64,000 nt of DNA from Magicicada septendecula. Its lineage: Eukaryota; Arthropoda; Insecta; Hemiptera; Cicadidae. Numbering within the stretch: the stretch's first letter is position 1; every line of letters starts with the position of its first letter. The notes under the pieces are model-generated. The model worked only from the letters and a program-made list of their open reading frames with translations, searched no databases and was not told the origin of the DNA. The stretch lies in contig CM068369.1 in NCBI GenBank assembly GCA_034769895.1, positions 422,889,479 through 422,953,478 on the forward strand, read 5' to 3'. This document shows, one piece after another, positions 34,080 through 46,347 of the stretch. The position numbers and the translations under genes are program-made.

Positions 34080-34268
34080 TAGTTTATATTTTAACAAACT
34101 GCGCCCTTACAGCTGGACAATTATATACATAGTATATAATAAGCCTACAAAGAGAGCGGAAAAGTTATCTGAGGTAATAAACGCCAGTTTTTAATACGTA
34201 AACATAACCAAATTTTACGAGGTTATGTTATACGATTATATGCATGTGTGTATTATAAAATCGCAAAC

Positions 34269-35507
34269 ATGAGTACTAATGATAATATTACAATAGAAAT
34301 CAGTACAGCTGATGTAGATTTGACTAGTGAGATGGATGTTCAACCAACTCCAACTGGTCAGATTGATGAGGTAAATACGCCTGTATCTGTTGTATCTGTA
34401 GAGACAGAGAAGGTCGCTACATCCATGTCAAGTAGTTCAGAAAGTAAACCAGATGGTACCGCTGCTTTGATGCAGCTGTTATTAAATAAATTTGATGAAC
34501 AGAGTATAAAATTCGATGAAAAATTTGATAATTTTGATAAACAATTTAATGAATTAAAGAATGAAATTAAAAACAGTAATCATAATCTTATTAAGCAGTG
34601 CGATAAGGTGATTAAAAAGTTGGACGAGAGTTTAATTCAAATAGAAAATCAGAAGGTGAATAATAGTGAAAATAGTACGAAAAACGAAGTACTGATTAAT
34701 AAGGTAAATAACAGTGATAACTTGAATAATGAGTTTATAGGTAGTAAGAAGAATATGATGTTAGAAAATGATAATGAAAGTATTATGAGTGATAATGAAG
34801 TGTTTGAGTGTATTGAGTCAGAAAGAGAACTGAGAGAAAGTATATTGGTACAAGGGGTGCAGGGGTTAGAATTTTCTTTTGATGTTGTGTTAGGGGGTGA
34901 AGAAAAGTCTTCACGTATTTTGAATAAGGACAAGAGTTCCTTCAATTTACATTTGGGAGATGAAAGGTCTACAAATAAAGTTTCTTGGTGTTTTTGTGTA
35001 CCTCATAAGTGGTACAGTAATTTTGAGTTAGGGACCCCTGCATATTTGGAGAGAGATAGTGTAATTTGGTGTTATGGTGAGAAATATGTTAAGAGAGAAA
35101 GTGTAGAGAGGTATTGTGAGAAAAAGAAAGTAATAAAATTTTTTAAAGTAAATAGAAAGTACAGAGAATTGGTAGAGAGGTTAGGCATAGAGACGGTGGA
35201 TGAAAATGATGAATACTTACCTTGTAGTAACAGTAAAATTGAAATAACAATAAATGATGAGAATAATGGTATTAAGTACTTACCTGTGGTAGAAAATTAT
35301 GATGATAATTACAAGATGAATAACAAGATTATAACATCTGATCTTACTGATATAGACAGAACCCTACTCGATCGTGACTTGATATATTTGTTTGATAATT
35401 GTTTGATATATGAATATGAATATAATGTTTCTAATCATAAAATTTATTCATTAGACAATAAGATAAATAGAACTAAGATTCGGTTGTTATTCAACGATGG
35501 AGGATAG
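34269..35507 (+). CDS. Element-I intact ORF: Gag-like coiled coil plus unknown C-terminal part
   Basis: 412 codons without interruption. The ATG at 34269 has the context AAACATG and is preferred over the GTG at 34248. Residues about 1-75 are acidic and Thr/Ser-rich. About 80-130 is a coiled coil (KFDEQSIKFDEKFDNFDKQF and on) resembling the N-terminus of Element-O Gag. About 130-180 is Asn/Ser-rich. The remainder has no capsid, zinc finger, protease or RT motif. It includes VSWCFCVPHKWY, DSVIWCYGEKYVKRESVERY and an Asp/Asn-rich end. I do not recognise a family. An intact frame in an otherwise decayed element suggests it mattered for mobility until recently. It could be a highly diverged Gag or a captured gene. 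Confidence 0.75.
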   Translation: MSTNDNITIEISTADVDLTSEMDVQPTPTGQIDEVNTPVSVVSVETEKVATSMSSSSESKPDGTAALMQLLLNKFDEQSIKFDEKFDNFDKQFNELKNEIKNSNHNLIKQCDKVIKKLDESLIQIENQKVNNSENSTKNEVLINKVNNSDNLNNEFIGSKKNMMLENDNESIMSDNEVFECIESERELRESILVQGVQGLEFSFDVVLGGEEKSSRILNKDKSSFNLHLGDERSTNKVSWCFCVPHKWYSNFELGTPAYLERDSVIWCYGEKYVKRESVERYCEKKKVIKFFKVNRKYRELVERLGIETVDENDEYLPCSNSKIEITINDENNGIKYLPVVENYDDNYKMNNKIITSDLTDIDRTLLDRDLIYLFDNCLIYEYEYNVSNHKIYSLDNKINRTKIRLLFNDGG

Positions 35508-36429
35508 AGTGTTTTAATTGTGTAATGAACATTAAATATATGTGAAAAGTGGTATTGAATTGGACTGCTATGGACCGAGTTTGATAAATAAGAAAATAAT
35601 GTGTTTGGAGAGTATATTTTTCATTGTATTAAATGTATTTATATATCAATGTATTTATGTATTTTTGATGTTGTATTACAGGTATATTTTGTGTACACCA
35701 GTTATTATGTATTTTAATAATTAACATGTTTTGTTTACCTAAACAAGTAAAATTTTTTAAACAAATGAATAATAATTAAAGGTCAATTACTGAATTAAAA
35801 TAGTACAAAAGAAAGTTGTACTATCTTGGTAACAGAAGTAAATTATTAATTGTCATAGAAGGTAAATTATTAATTAATTTGTAATGAAGGTAATAATGAA
35901 TAATAATACAAAATTTCTAATAATTAAATAAATGATTAAGTAAAAATCTATACATTTGAAAAGTGATATGTACTGTGTAGCATGACAGAAAATCCACTAC
36001 TTATTAAGTCATATAAAATCATAAAAGTTTAATCACACAACATATGTTAAAATAATATTGAATGAGATTTAAGGAAATCAAAGGAATGAACCACGATAAA
36101 ATAAAAATCCTCATTACATTATGTAAGAACCACTGTTAAAATATCAAAGAAAGTATTGAAAGCAACTCATATTATAAGGTCAGTAATTTACCCAGGAAGC
36201 TAGGAGCAGTAAACAAATTAAATAACACCATATCAAGAAGAAAGAGAATCAGTTTAAGAGTGGTGAATACCAAAATACCCCAAAAAACAAGAAGAAGGAA
36301 GAATAAAGTTTGTGATCAGGAAGAAAACAATACCCTGAAACCTTTAGAGAAGAATAAGGTCCGTATCAGTAAATAAATTAGATGCTCCAAACTAAACATC
36401 AGTCGAGATAACACCAAGTACCTTGGTTT

Positions 36430-36560
36430 ACCCAAGAATGAAGAAGGAAGACAAGAAGACCAGAAGAATGAAGACTAGAAGAAGGACAAGAATGAAGACC
36501 AGAAGAAGGACAAGAATGAAGACAAGAAAGAAGATAAGAAGAAAGACAAGAAAGAAGACA
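36430..36560. repeat. Purine-strand minisatellite (AAGAAGGACAAGAATGAAGACCAG type)
   Basis: Imperfect tandem units of about 12-24 bp made only of A, G and scattered C/T on the plus strand. Apparent leucine/serine-rich minus-strand frames are a by-product. Confidence 0.8.
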
Positions 36561-39081
36561 GGAGGAGAGGAAGAAATAGTATGAAAGAAACACCGTTGTA
36601 AAACCTATTATTATTATTAACTACCATCAACCCCAAACCCACAAAAACGATTAAAAAGAAAGTATAACATACCAAAATCCTATAAGAATGTAATTATTTA
36701 GAAAACTAAAGTGCTGTATAGTATTATAAGAAGTGAACCGACTAAAGCTATTGTGTGATAAAGAAAATAAACAAGTCTTAACAGTCCACGATTGCTAAAG
36801 GTCTGGTCTGAGATAGTAAGACTCAAAATATCAGAACCAACAGTGAAAGTGAATTTGTGTGAGTGTTTTTTGGAAATGCAATAAACTTAAAGTTAGTGAT
36901 ACTATGACTTATCAATATGCTATATAACAACTTTAATATCCAATAATAAACAGCATAATAAAATAATAAAATGGAAGATTTCCAGTATTTTATTCTTTTA
37001 ATGTAACTCTTTATTTACAAGACATTTGTAAAAAATGCTAATAACTAGAGTATGGGTGGTCATGTTTACTGATGAAGGGGATCATAAATAATAATGGTTT
37101 AGACCAGAAAGGACTGGCATTAATTTAGTATTCATAGGTTTAAAATGTTTAAATGAACTGTTTGTTCACAGCCATAAAATCAATGTATTTGTAAGAGTTA
37201 TTAGAGAATAAGATTTATATTATGTGTTTAAAATGAATAATGTTTGCTAAATAACAGCATACATACCATTAATAATGTTTCAGTAGGTATGCTATGTTAA
37301 CTCAAAAATAGTTAAAAGTATATGTTCAAACCATGTCAGCAATATGTTCAATTGTGCAGATTGCTAAATAATGTTCATAATTATTTATTTTAATAACAGT
37401 AGTGTTAATTAAATACTACACCTCACAATAAGTTATAAACCATTTTATTTTCATGTAATAGTAACTATGTAAAGTCAGAGGAGGAAGTAGGATTAAATTT
37501 ATTTGAGAAAGACAGAAATGTAAAATTCTAAACTCTAGGCCATTTGGTGAATTCACAGAAACAATATAAACCAGTATAATTCACTTATAAATCCTGTAAA
37601 CTAGCAAGATTTAGATAAGGTAAATCAGTTAACCACTACTGGGAATGATCCTATGAGTTAAAATGATAATAAGGAAATATACCTTAAAATATTGTAAATT
37701 TTCAAAATATATAAATTAATTAATTTTAAAGAGCAATGTCAAATTCAGAGATTAACACAAAAAACCAGTTCAAAGGTTTAATTTATATGTATTTAAGGAA
37801 AGGAAGAGGAATATGACTAATTAAAATTTATTATAATAGTATTAATGATAATTAAAATGGAGGAAAATTTGAGAAAGACGGAAATCCAATTTTGAGCCTA
37901 TATTTCCAAAAAGGGAAAGAAATTTGTTAATTTCCACAAAATGTCTACAGATATGGACTATAATATATCAATTTAAAGGGAATGAGATGATTAAAGCAAT
38001 GATAAGATTCATAATTCATGAAAGTGATGAATAAAATAAATAAATTCCATATATAATGTAATATTGTATCATGTGTATGGCTAATCGAAATATGTTAACA
38101 ATACTTTTTCAAAGATTAACTGGGCCAGATTTTGACCAAGTTAATTAGTCTTTTGTTGAATATGAAGCTGAATAGTTGTGTGACAAAACGTTCTTTAAAC
38201 CCGAGTAGAAAATGGTACGACAAATTACTATTAATGTCAGTGCATCGAGAGTTAGATGAATTGAACACTTTCTGAGCTAAATTTACCAAAACTTTAACGA
38301 CAATAGTGAGAAATAACACTTAACTTCATGATACGAGTGATATAAAACAGTAAAACAATATATTTAATCTAATTCAAGCTACCAATCCTAACCATATTTA
38401 CAGAAACTTAACCCACAGAAGTGAACACATACCAAATAACTTAATTAACACCAATATACACGGAACACTTCTTCAGAACACACCAAACAACCTAATAGAC
38501 AAATTACACCAGTGCGGGAACATTTCAAACATTCATGAAGGTAATTTTATTGTGATTTTCTGACACGACGACTTCGCAGTAATATATCCAGATCGAGTAG
38601 CGGCCATCTTTGGATTTACGAAGCCTGCCTTCTTCATCCCGTGGTGACGTCATAGAAGCTGCCAATGGTTTGACAAAACAATTTACTAAACATTATATAT
38701 CAGAATTATTTAAATGCTGTTAAATAATAGTTATTGAATTTATTTTAATTGTTAATGTTATACTTTCTCGTCATCCTTCTCTGACTATTAATTTAATCGC
38801 TCAAAGAACCTGTCCTTTATATAATACCTATAATAATTTTTATACTGTATGCACAATCGATAGTTCCCTGAACGGAGTCGATAATTGTTCTCAATCGATA
38901 AAAGATCGATTATTTATTAAATTGTTCAATAAATCTATATATTTCAAGTGTTTTTTATCTGTTATTATTTCACAGGCTAATTTAGGATTATTTATTAAGG
39001 CTAAGGGACTTCAAGAAGAAGAAAATATTTTATTTAAGTGAGATATTGGACCAGCAAGAAAAATCACCGATCGATTGCTGA

Positions 39082-39106
39082 CTGGAGTTAATCTATTTAA
39101 CTCCAG
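39082..39106. repeat. Perfect stem-loop, 10-bp stem
   Basis: CTGGAGTTAA and TTAACTCCAG enclose TCTAT within Element-I. Confidence 0.8.
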
Positions 39107-39584
39107 ACTTGGTTCAAATCTTCCAGAAGTGCTCGATAGTTAATAAATACCTGCCTGATTATCAAAATTTTTACAAAACCTTTAAAACAGCTTTATTTCT
39201 TATTTATACACATTTATTAATATAAACAAAATTATTTTTTCATTGAAAATTTTATTTTTTATAAAATTTTCCATCTACTTTTTATTTTTTGTAAGGACTG
39301 GCATACAGGGTCTCGTTACAACTGTTATGAGTAGATGAGAGATGAATTTTATAAGACAATTGTCAATGATTACAGTAAGTGTTTAAACAGGGATAGAGCC
39401 TGGGTATAGATAAAATGCAGGTGAGTTTAATTAAAGTAAATTGAGTTAAATAGTTAAGAATTTTTGAAGAAAATAATACAAAGAAAGTATTAGATATTTT
39501 AGGGACACAGTAGTTAGTGATTATTTATAGAGGTGAGTAAAGTCAAGGTTAAACATATATTTGTTGTTGATGATATGTTGTAGT

Positions 39585-39745
39585 GGGGGTGAAGTGATAA
39601 GGAGTAGCCAACTTATAGCGTTGTGGCAGGTAATAGCGTAGTTTTAGGGAGTGTTTGCCGAATTATTTGGAAGGGCAAAATATTATGAATGTATATAGCC
39701 AGTTAGGGAACACCCATCTCTGTACAAAGATGCGCGGTGCTATAG
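39585..39745 (+). pseudogene. Element-I pol scrap (start of RT)
   Basis: This segment aligns in order with Element-O 31375-31535 (shared GTGA-GG-TAAGGAGT, GCGTTGTGGCA, GGAGTGTTTGCCGA, GGAAGGGCAA, AGGGAACAC). It holds several stops. It corresponds to the linker between protease and RT. Nothing of the catalytic domains remains, which shows that Element-I descends from a pol-bearing relative of Element-O. Confidence 0.8.
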
Positions 39746-40614
39746 GATTTATCGTCGGAATGAAATTAGTAAAGGTGTTTATAATTGAGATATTGGTGTC
39801 ATGATAGGTAAATTTGGTTGTCAGTTAGAAGAAGGTGAGTAAGATTATAATAAGTAAAAGGCATAGTGAATATAGGAGTCACCCAGACTAAACAATGATT
39901 AGAAGGTGAAAAGTTAGGTAGTCAGGTAGGTAGAAAGTTCAGAGTATCGAGGTAATAGGAAATGAATAATGAAATAATAATAATATAATCTGAATATTAA
40001 TAATAAATTTGAAATGAATTTATAATTATAATAAATAATTGATGTCTAATTAATCAATTAAATGAAATTGTAACTTAAATCGATAGAATATGCAAATCTT
40101 AATCAAGATTAAATATGTAATGTAATTACAAAACTATTTCAATGTATTACTGTATTAATATAATGATAATGTGTATTATGATGTATCAATGTATTATGTA
40201 TTTGTGTTATGAAATTTTAACATGTATAGGAAATAGTGTGTGGAGGAGAAAGAGGGGTAAATGTTGTTAACAGCGCCAATTATTACCTGTTAATAATGAT
40301 AGTAATGATTTTAATAATAATTTTAATTCCAATAAGATTTTCTTAATGATGTTGTTTTTTCTATAATTTGTTTTTCTCCATGTTTGAATATTTGGGAGAT
40401 TTATATGGGGATTTCCATGTTTTCATTTATAATTAAATTAAATTCTTTTTTATATCAATATGTGTTTCTTTTATAATTATAAAACAGAAAGAATTAATTA
40501 TTATCGATGGGAATCGAAACGATTTTATAATTCAGGGTAGTCCATAATGAGAATGGCAATTCTATATAATTCTTGTATGTTACATTTTTTGTACTTATAA
40601 TTTTTATATTTATA
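39746..40614 (+). other. Element-I noncoding, nothing further seen
   Basis: AT-rich sequence between the pol scrap and the Helitron 3' end. No supported frame. Confidence 0.5.
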
Positions 40615-40950
40615 CTAGCTGACCCGGCCACGCGTTGCTGTGGCTTAGTTATTACATGTTAAATTGATATTATAATCAACTATTTGGTATAATATTGTTA
40701 ATGATCAGTAACAAAGAAACATCGGCGTATGAGCTGATCTAAAAATGGACGGAGTAGAGAACGGATAGTTGAGTCAAAATCTGATAGTGCTTAGGAAAGA
40801 GTTTAGAAGACAAAATTAAGCACAAATGAAACATGAAAGTTTTAATTCTATATTTTATTTATCAATACAAATCAACATAAATTTTCTAATTTTTTATTTT
40901 ATTAGTAAGTACTCTCATTACCTTTAATAACAATAATTCATAGTTAAAGC

Positions 40951-42450
40951 TTAATTAAGTGCTAGTCGATGTACGATATTTTTTGTCAACCTATCTTTTG
41001 TTAACACTAATAAATTCGATGGTTTTCCTACACGTGAGCAAGCAACGTATAGTTGCCCATGGGAAAGACATGGATTTTCTAAATCTAATCCGCAAACAGA
41101 CATTGTTTGGCCTTGAGACTTATTGATGGTCATCGCAAAAGCCAAACGAATGGGAAATTGAAGCCTTTTGAATGGTATTGGAGAATCTGATGGTATCATC
41201 GGAATACGTAGCAACAGGACGATTTCTCCTTTAAACTTTCCAGTCAAAATGGTTGCTTCAAGAACATTTCCGGTGATCTTTTTGATGACCAAACGTGTAC
41301 CGTTGCATAATTTAGGGGGGTTTAAATTACGCAAAAGAATAATCGGTGAACCAATTTTTAGCTGAAGATTGTGTGGTGGCATTCCTGATATATCCAAAGA
41401 ATTTAAAAATTCAATTGGAAAATTCACGGCTTTGTTTTCATCCACAGTAGCGTCGATTGATTTGAATGACATCAATTCTCCTGGCAACAATTGTTGTATC
41501 TGGTAGTTAATGAGATCCACATCAACATTTTTTGCTGCCAAAATAGCACGACTACTAAGCCAATTGTGATCTAAGTAGTTAGTCAGTATATCCGGAAAAA
41601 CACTCTCAATTAGTTCATTTTTTGTTTGAACAACAGTGCAGAAATCGTCTGGCAATGTTATGCATTGTGTATTAGGCCGAGAATCAATTTCACTGTTTCC
41701 AATATCCAGCAATTGCTTAGAAAATACTTGTGCCGCTGGATCATTTTGGAGTTGAACTCTCATGTTTATTGTCAATTGGAGTGTTTTGACGTTTCTCCAT
41801 AAAAACGATTGTTTTAGGCATGCGTTTATTTCATCGACAAAAGTAGAGCGAGGAATGACTGGCAATGTCTGTCGGAAATCACCAGACAATAGTAAGATAG
41901 CACCACCGAACAGTCTATCATTACCGTTTAAATCTTGCATAGTTCTATGTAATGCTTCGAGTGAATGCTTATGAGCCATTGTACACTCATCCCAGATTAT
42001 TATTGAACTTTCCTGCAACACTGCAGCCATTCCGCTTCTTTTTTTAATGTTACACATTGCATTTGGCTTGTTATGAACATCTAATGGCAGCTTGAACGCT
42101 GAATGTGCCGTTCGCCCACCATCCAACAAAGTGGCAGCAATGCCTGATGATGCAATTGCTAATGCAATTTTCTGTTGTGATCTTATTTTGGCAAGGATCA
42201 ACGATATTAAAAATGTTTTACCGGTCCCACCCGGTGCATCCAAGAAAAAAAATCCACCTTGTTTAGCATCAACAGCCAGCATAATCCGATGGTAAATATT
42301 CTTCTGCTCGTCAGTCAATAATAGCTCATTGTTTGCAACTACTGTAGCTAAGTCATGGTTGTTAAACTGTTTTTCTCGTTGCAAATCACTGTTAACTAAG
42401 TCTGTAGCCAGGCGATCTGGTGATGGCATACCAAAGTGATTAAGTGGCAA
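40951..42450 (-). pseudogene. Helitron PIF1-type DNA helicase region
   Basis: A 499-codon frame forming the C-terminal half of the RepHel protein. Walker A is GGTGKT at 74-79, Walker B WDEC at 153-156, then the sensor-like LLSGDFRQTLPVIP at about 188-200 and the C-terminal NKSQGQT and YVACSRV motifs (about 460-485). Such helicases unwind DNA 5'-3' during rolling-circle transposition. The frame itself is intact and ends at a natural stop (LALN). It is separated from the upstream linker (42440-43021) by a one-base frameshift near 42445, so the full RepHel cannot be translated. Confidence 0.95.
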
Positions 42451-43021
42451 ATTTGAAATTGAAACACAAGTCCTCGATCAATACTAATGCTTCATTATAC
42501 ATTTCTGGTGTAAAATCCATATTTAAGCATTGGTTCGTTTGTTTAACTCGGTGTAGTATGTCTTCAGTCATGTAGTTTTTGTATTTTTCCCACAAAGTCG
42601 ATGATTGTGTTGGATAACATGTCGTCAAAATAATTGCAAACAGTTGGCGAATACTATTCGGCATAGACGTTAATGCGGCATCAGCAAGTGTCAGGTCCCA
42701 ATGATTGTCATCTTCCAGCAGTTGCAACTCGCGACATGCTTCTTGATATGTATTGAACACTTGACCGTTAACTGTTCGTAAAAATTCAAAAGAAGTTGGT
42801 CCAGGAACATTTACCAATAACAAACGCAAAAAGAAGCACTCTCTTTGTTTTGGATGTACTGTATAAAGCCGTCCCAAAGTTTTGGCTTTAAATATGCCCG
42901 CTATTGAAGGATGCGTTTCTCCTTGTTTACGTGGTACCCATTTTTTTCCTGATTTGTTCCCATGTAAAATATTGTGGAATATCAGTGTAAAACAATGTTT
43001 TTGCAAATTGGCCAAAAGCAT
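42440..43021 (-). pseudogene. Helitron linker between Rep and helicase
   Basis: A 193-codon frame matching the region between the Rep and PIF1 domains of Helitron proteins (GKTLGRLYTVHPKQRECFFLRLLL is the best block, followed by SFEFLRTVNGQVFNTYQEAC). It overlaps the Rep frame (42927-43829) through a frameshift near 42950 and the helicase frame through one near 42445. Confidence 0.9.
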
Positions 43022-43829
43022 CAGATTGTTGACACAACGTGAAAAATGCAGTTAGAGTGGTTTTTGGTGGCTCAAGTGCTCTCTGGAGGACATTTTGTTC
43101 TGTGAAGTATACCCGTTGGTCGTTTTCAAGATGTACTGCAAGATGTTGGACGGAAGGCTCTCTTTCATGTATGGGAAAACTTAGAATACGCCAGATAGCT
43201 TCGTTGCTACTTATGTATCTACCCATTTGATATTGTAAAATTTCGTCATTTCTATTGATATTTCGTACTTCAAAAACGGCCAAATCACTACCTTTATTAA
43301 CGTATTTGCAAATATACTTAATGGATTTTACAGAACTGCACAGCTCTACATTTATATGAGCTTTATAAGTTTTCGAAAGCAACGGTGAGTAGGGTACCAC
43401 CCATTGATTGTCAATTTCAACTTGATTTGTAGGATTTGAGATTCGCATTTTGAAAGTGTGTCCACCATTCTCAGCGTTTCGGCGACGATACAAAGGATAA
43501 CCATCGATATCAGTGATAGTATCATTCGTATATTGCTTTGGGAAACGCTTCTTACATTTTCCATCTTCCATGCATGGCGATGTCATATTAAAAACACCGC
43601 ATGGGCCGTGGATCATGTGACTGGTGACAATCTCATACAATTCTGGATCAATTGCTGGATCGGGAATCTCAGCTGAAATTATTTGATCAATTTCATCTGG
43701 ACGGATTTTAACTCCAAGCCAAATCAAAATATGGGCGTGAGGCAAACCTCGCTTTTGCCACTCAATCGAATATAGCCAACAACTTGTTTTGCCAAAAACT
43801 GAATATTTTACTATGAAATAATAAATCAA
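42927..43829 (-). pseudogene. Helitron Rep nuclease domain (HUH), N-terminally truncated
   Basis: A 300-codon frame with the HUH metal-binding motif at H31-A-H33 (RGLPHAHILIWL) and the two catalytic tyrosines in Y172-I-C-K-Y176 (IKYICKYVNKG). Rep nicks DNA and attaches to its 5' end to start rolling-circle transposition. The region normally upstream of the HUH motif is missing: immediately 5' lies noncoding sequence with a 187-bp direct repeat. A frameshift near 42950 ends the frame. Motifs are intact but the protein is not. Confidence 0.94.
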
Positions 43830-43835
43830 ATATAT

Positions 43836-44294
43836 ACATCAAAGAAATAGTAAATTGAAAAACGGAATGAAAGTTATACTCAAAATTTCAAGAATCACAA
43901 TTATTTCTTAGTAAGGAATAAGAACGTACGAATTAATACCGGAATCAGAACAGTAATAATGATATACGAATAAACAGAAAAAGTACGGTTATGTCGTCTG
44001 TGAATCTAGAAAACACGTGTGCTTTATAATTATTATTATTAACCCTATCAACTAAAGAAAATAATAATAGAATAAAAATCAAGTAGGTACTTACACATTT
44101 TTTATTCACATCAAAGAAATAGTAAATTGAAAAACGGAATGAAAGTTATACTCAAAATTTCAAGAATCACAATTATTTCTTAGTAAGGAATAAGAACATA
44201 CGAATTAATACCGGAATCAGAACAGTAATAATGATATACGAATAAACAGAAAAAGTACGGTTATGTCGTCTGCGAATCTAGAAAACACGTGTGC
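43836..44294. repeat. 187-bp direct repeats inside the Helitron
   Basis: Copies 43836-44022 and 44108-44294 are nearly identical and are separated by 85 bp. They occupy the place where the N-terminal part of Rep and the 5' leader should be. The likely cause is a deletion/duplication event or capture of repeats. Confidence 0.93.
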
Positions 44295-44763
44295 CATGAA
44301 ATAAATTGTAGCATCAAGAGATTATGAATTGAAGTACGGCGCCATCTATTTGATGCTAACGTAACTTAGTTGACAGCAGATTGCAGACAATACACTGACT
44401 TACATTGCCATCTGCCGGAAAATTATAGAACATAAATATTTAGCGACCTTTCGTTCTATAGAAACAATTAATTTGCAATAAAAAATATTTATAGTATTTA
44501 TTGAGATAAAACCCATCCTATAGCCTAAGTTGGAACAAATCACACATTTTGAAAAAAATTTCATTAAGATCGGTTGAGTAGTTTTGGCGTCCATCGCGGA
44601 CAAACACTGTGACAGCTAATTTTTATATATATAGATTTTAGTAGTTCAAGCAAACCCAGTGCTTATTAGCACAAACCAGCACATAGCTAAGGGGAACCAG
44701 ATCAGTTAAGGATAGAGTAATATACCAAGCCACTATTTTGATATTTTTCATTTATTGTTTCAG

Positions 44764-44910
44764 TGTTTGGTGATGTTATGACGGCGGTCCTGAGCTGGCC
44801 AGCGCGTCAGAGCAGGGGCGTTATGCGCCTAATTGGCCTTATGGTGTTGGGATCTCGAAGGAGAAGTCCAGTAAGGTCATGCAGGTACTGTCATCGTCAT
44901 CAGACCACGG
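44764..44910 (+). other. Exon-like block in the Element-I 3' region
   Basis: Preceded by a pyrimidine-rich tract and TTTCAG and followed by GTGAGT. The 147-bp interior shares GCGGTCCTGAGCTGGCC, a CTTATGGTG block and GAGAAGTCCAGTAAGGTCA with the Element-O counterpart. One frame in each copy reads TAVLSWP-x-RQ-x-R, but the Element-O frame soon stops. Noncoding exon, short ORF or structured RNA are all possible. Confidence 0.6.
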
Positions 44911-44997
44911 GTGAGTTATTGATTTTCTTTTTGTATAAATTGTAAGGGGGTTGTGGTGACCTATCCTGGCTGATCCCTTTAGGAAGTATGAATGGGT

Positions 44998-45037
44998 CAA
45001 TGAAAGTTTTTATGCTTCAGCACAAAATCTTCCATTG
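44998..45037 (+). repeat. Pre-polypurine hairpin, Element-I copy
   Basis: 40 nt from CAATGAAAG to CTTCCATTG, folding back on itself with two mismatches, a T/T mismatch and a TTCA loop. The polypurine GAGGGGG follows at once. It corresponds to 49681-49720 in Element-O. Confidence 0.8.
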
Positions 45038-45046
45038 AGGGGGTTT

Positions 45047-46347
45047 TGTGATGGTACAACTCTGGTACAATCTTAAATTAACAAAAACATGGTATAAAAG
45101 ACCATAAGTATTGTATTCCTTCATTTTTTAACAATTTGGTCATAATTAATTAAACCTTTAATAATCCCTGTAAAGCTACAGTGAGTGAACTATATAAATA
45201 TTTTGTGAACGCAAAAGTGAATTGACAGGATTCTAACTGTTTTCATCGCCAAAAAAAACAAGAAACAGCAAAAAACGTATGTCGCATACTGAGATAAGGT
45301 GCCTAGCCCTGACGTCAGCAGTGAGGAATGTTTTTCCGTAAACAAGTCGATGCTGTAAACAGATGAACAATAGCTTGATGACGTAGTTTTCGCCCCACCT
45401 ACGCAATATGAAACAAAGAATCTGAGTCATTTTCTTCTAGAGCGTGAACGCAGCCGGCCGGCAAACAGTTCACCGAGTGTGCATTTTAACTTTTACACCA
45501 CTAAAAGTGGTTAATTAACTAGATAAAATATCGGAAATGTTGGGGCGTTAAAGAATTTGAACAGGTGTCATCGGCCGTTGGATCGTCCAAAAAGCATTGT
45601 GCGTGTAGGATCTGCCCAAAGCGTTTTCGTGGGCAGACACGACGGTGTGGGCCATTAACACGATGTAAAGAAGGAACAGATTGCACGACCGGATGACCCT
45701 AGTAGTGCGGTGACACCTAACCAAAAAATTGGGTGAGAACGTTCCAACATCATTTTTTAGTTTCAAGTAAAACAATATAATTCAACATAATGACCAACTC
45801 AAAATTCAATCACTGTTAAAATGAAACCAAATCTTATTTAAAATTTTAAAATGAGCTCGTTAAAAAAAAAATAAGAAATTGTACCAGAGTGTGAGAGAGG
45901 GAGAGAGTGTCGTATATTTTCTAAGTGCTGGGTTGTGCAAGGTATATATCTATGTTTAATAATCTATTATATAATATTTCATAATTACATATCCAATGTT
46001 TCATGTTTACTCGTAGATATTTTGGAGGGTTTAATGTTCGCTAAGCGCACCATTGTGTAAGATGTACTTACAGTAAAATAAATTGGGTATATGATTGGTA
46101 ACAATTTTAAACAGATATTGTTATTATTTCACATAACAATTTCCGCTCGTCTAGAGTTCGCTTAACGAATTCCTGCCCTATAGTGACATTGAAAGGTAAG
46201 TAAAATTACAAAGTTATTTACATATATTTATACTTATATCAAGATGGCGCCCGATTTTTGAAAACATTGCTTATATCGTATATCGTATCTTTTATTGCGC
46301 CAGAACAGGGACATAACTATTTGTAACTATCTTTTATTATAGTTACA
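45047..46347 (+). repeat. Element-I 3' LTR
   Basis: 1301 bp matching 32746-34059, with a 3-bp deletion, a shorter GA repeat and scattered substitutions. Confidence 0.93.

Larger units (their letters stand above)
35508..39584 (+). other. Element-I AT-rich noncoding interior
   Basis: About 4 kb without supported frames. It contains a purine-rich GAAGAC/AAGAAG minisatellite (36430-36560), a cluster of ATCGAT sites (38865-38930) and a perfect 10-bp stem-loop at 39082-39106. A further nested insertion cannot be excluded, but no flanking duplication was found. Confidence 0.5.
40615..44635 (-). mobile_element. Helitron, 4.0 kb, inserted between A and T in Element-I
   Basis: On the minus strand it starts TCTATATATATAAAA (5' TC, flanking A at 44636) and ends in CTAG (3' CTRR, flanking T at 40614). 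A short GCCAC/GTGGC hairpin lies about a dozen bases before the end. The first 60 bases include TTTGTCCGCGATGGACGCC, a common Helitron 5' pattern in arthropods. Rep and PIF1-type helicase sequences lie inside in the standard order. No target duplication, as expected for rolling-circle insertion. Confidence 0.95.
44636..45046 (+). other. Element-I 3' noncoding region, homologous to Element-O
   Basis: Aligns over about 400 bp with Element-O 49330-49728, including the exon-like block (44764-44910) and the hairpin before the polypurine tract (44998-45037). The relatedness of two families with otherwise different LTRs and interiors suggests function in this segment. Confidence 0.85.
32746..46347 (+). 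mobile_element. Element-I: related LTR element lacking pol, nested in Element-O
   Basis: LTRs 32746-34059 and 45047-46347 (TGTGATGG...AGTTACA) flank a lysine-tRNA primer site, one intact 412-codon ORF, a long AT-rich region, a decayed scrap of pol (39585-39740), a Helitron, and a 3' region homologous to that of Element-O. LTR copies differ by roughly 1.4% by eye, similar to Element-O. It has no RT, RNase H or integrase, so it would depend on a related autonomous element, plausibly one like Element-O. Confidence 0.92.

Noticed and set aside
36399..36675. Leu/Ser-rich minus-strand frames
   Set aside because: They are translations of the GAAGAC-type purine minisatellite on the opposite strand.
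37003..39320. Possible solo LTR in Element-I (TGTAAC...GTTACA)
   Set aside because: No matching 4-bp duplication at the ends and no second copy in the window.
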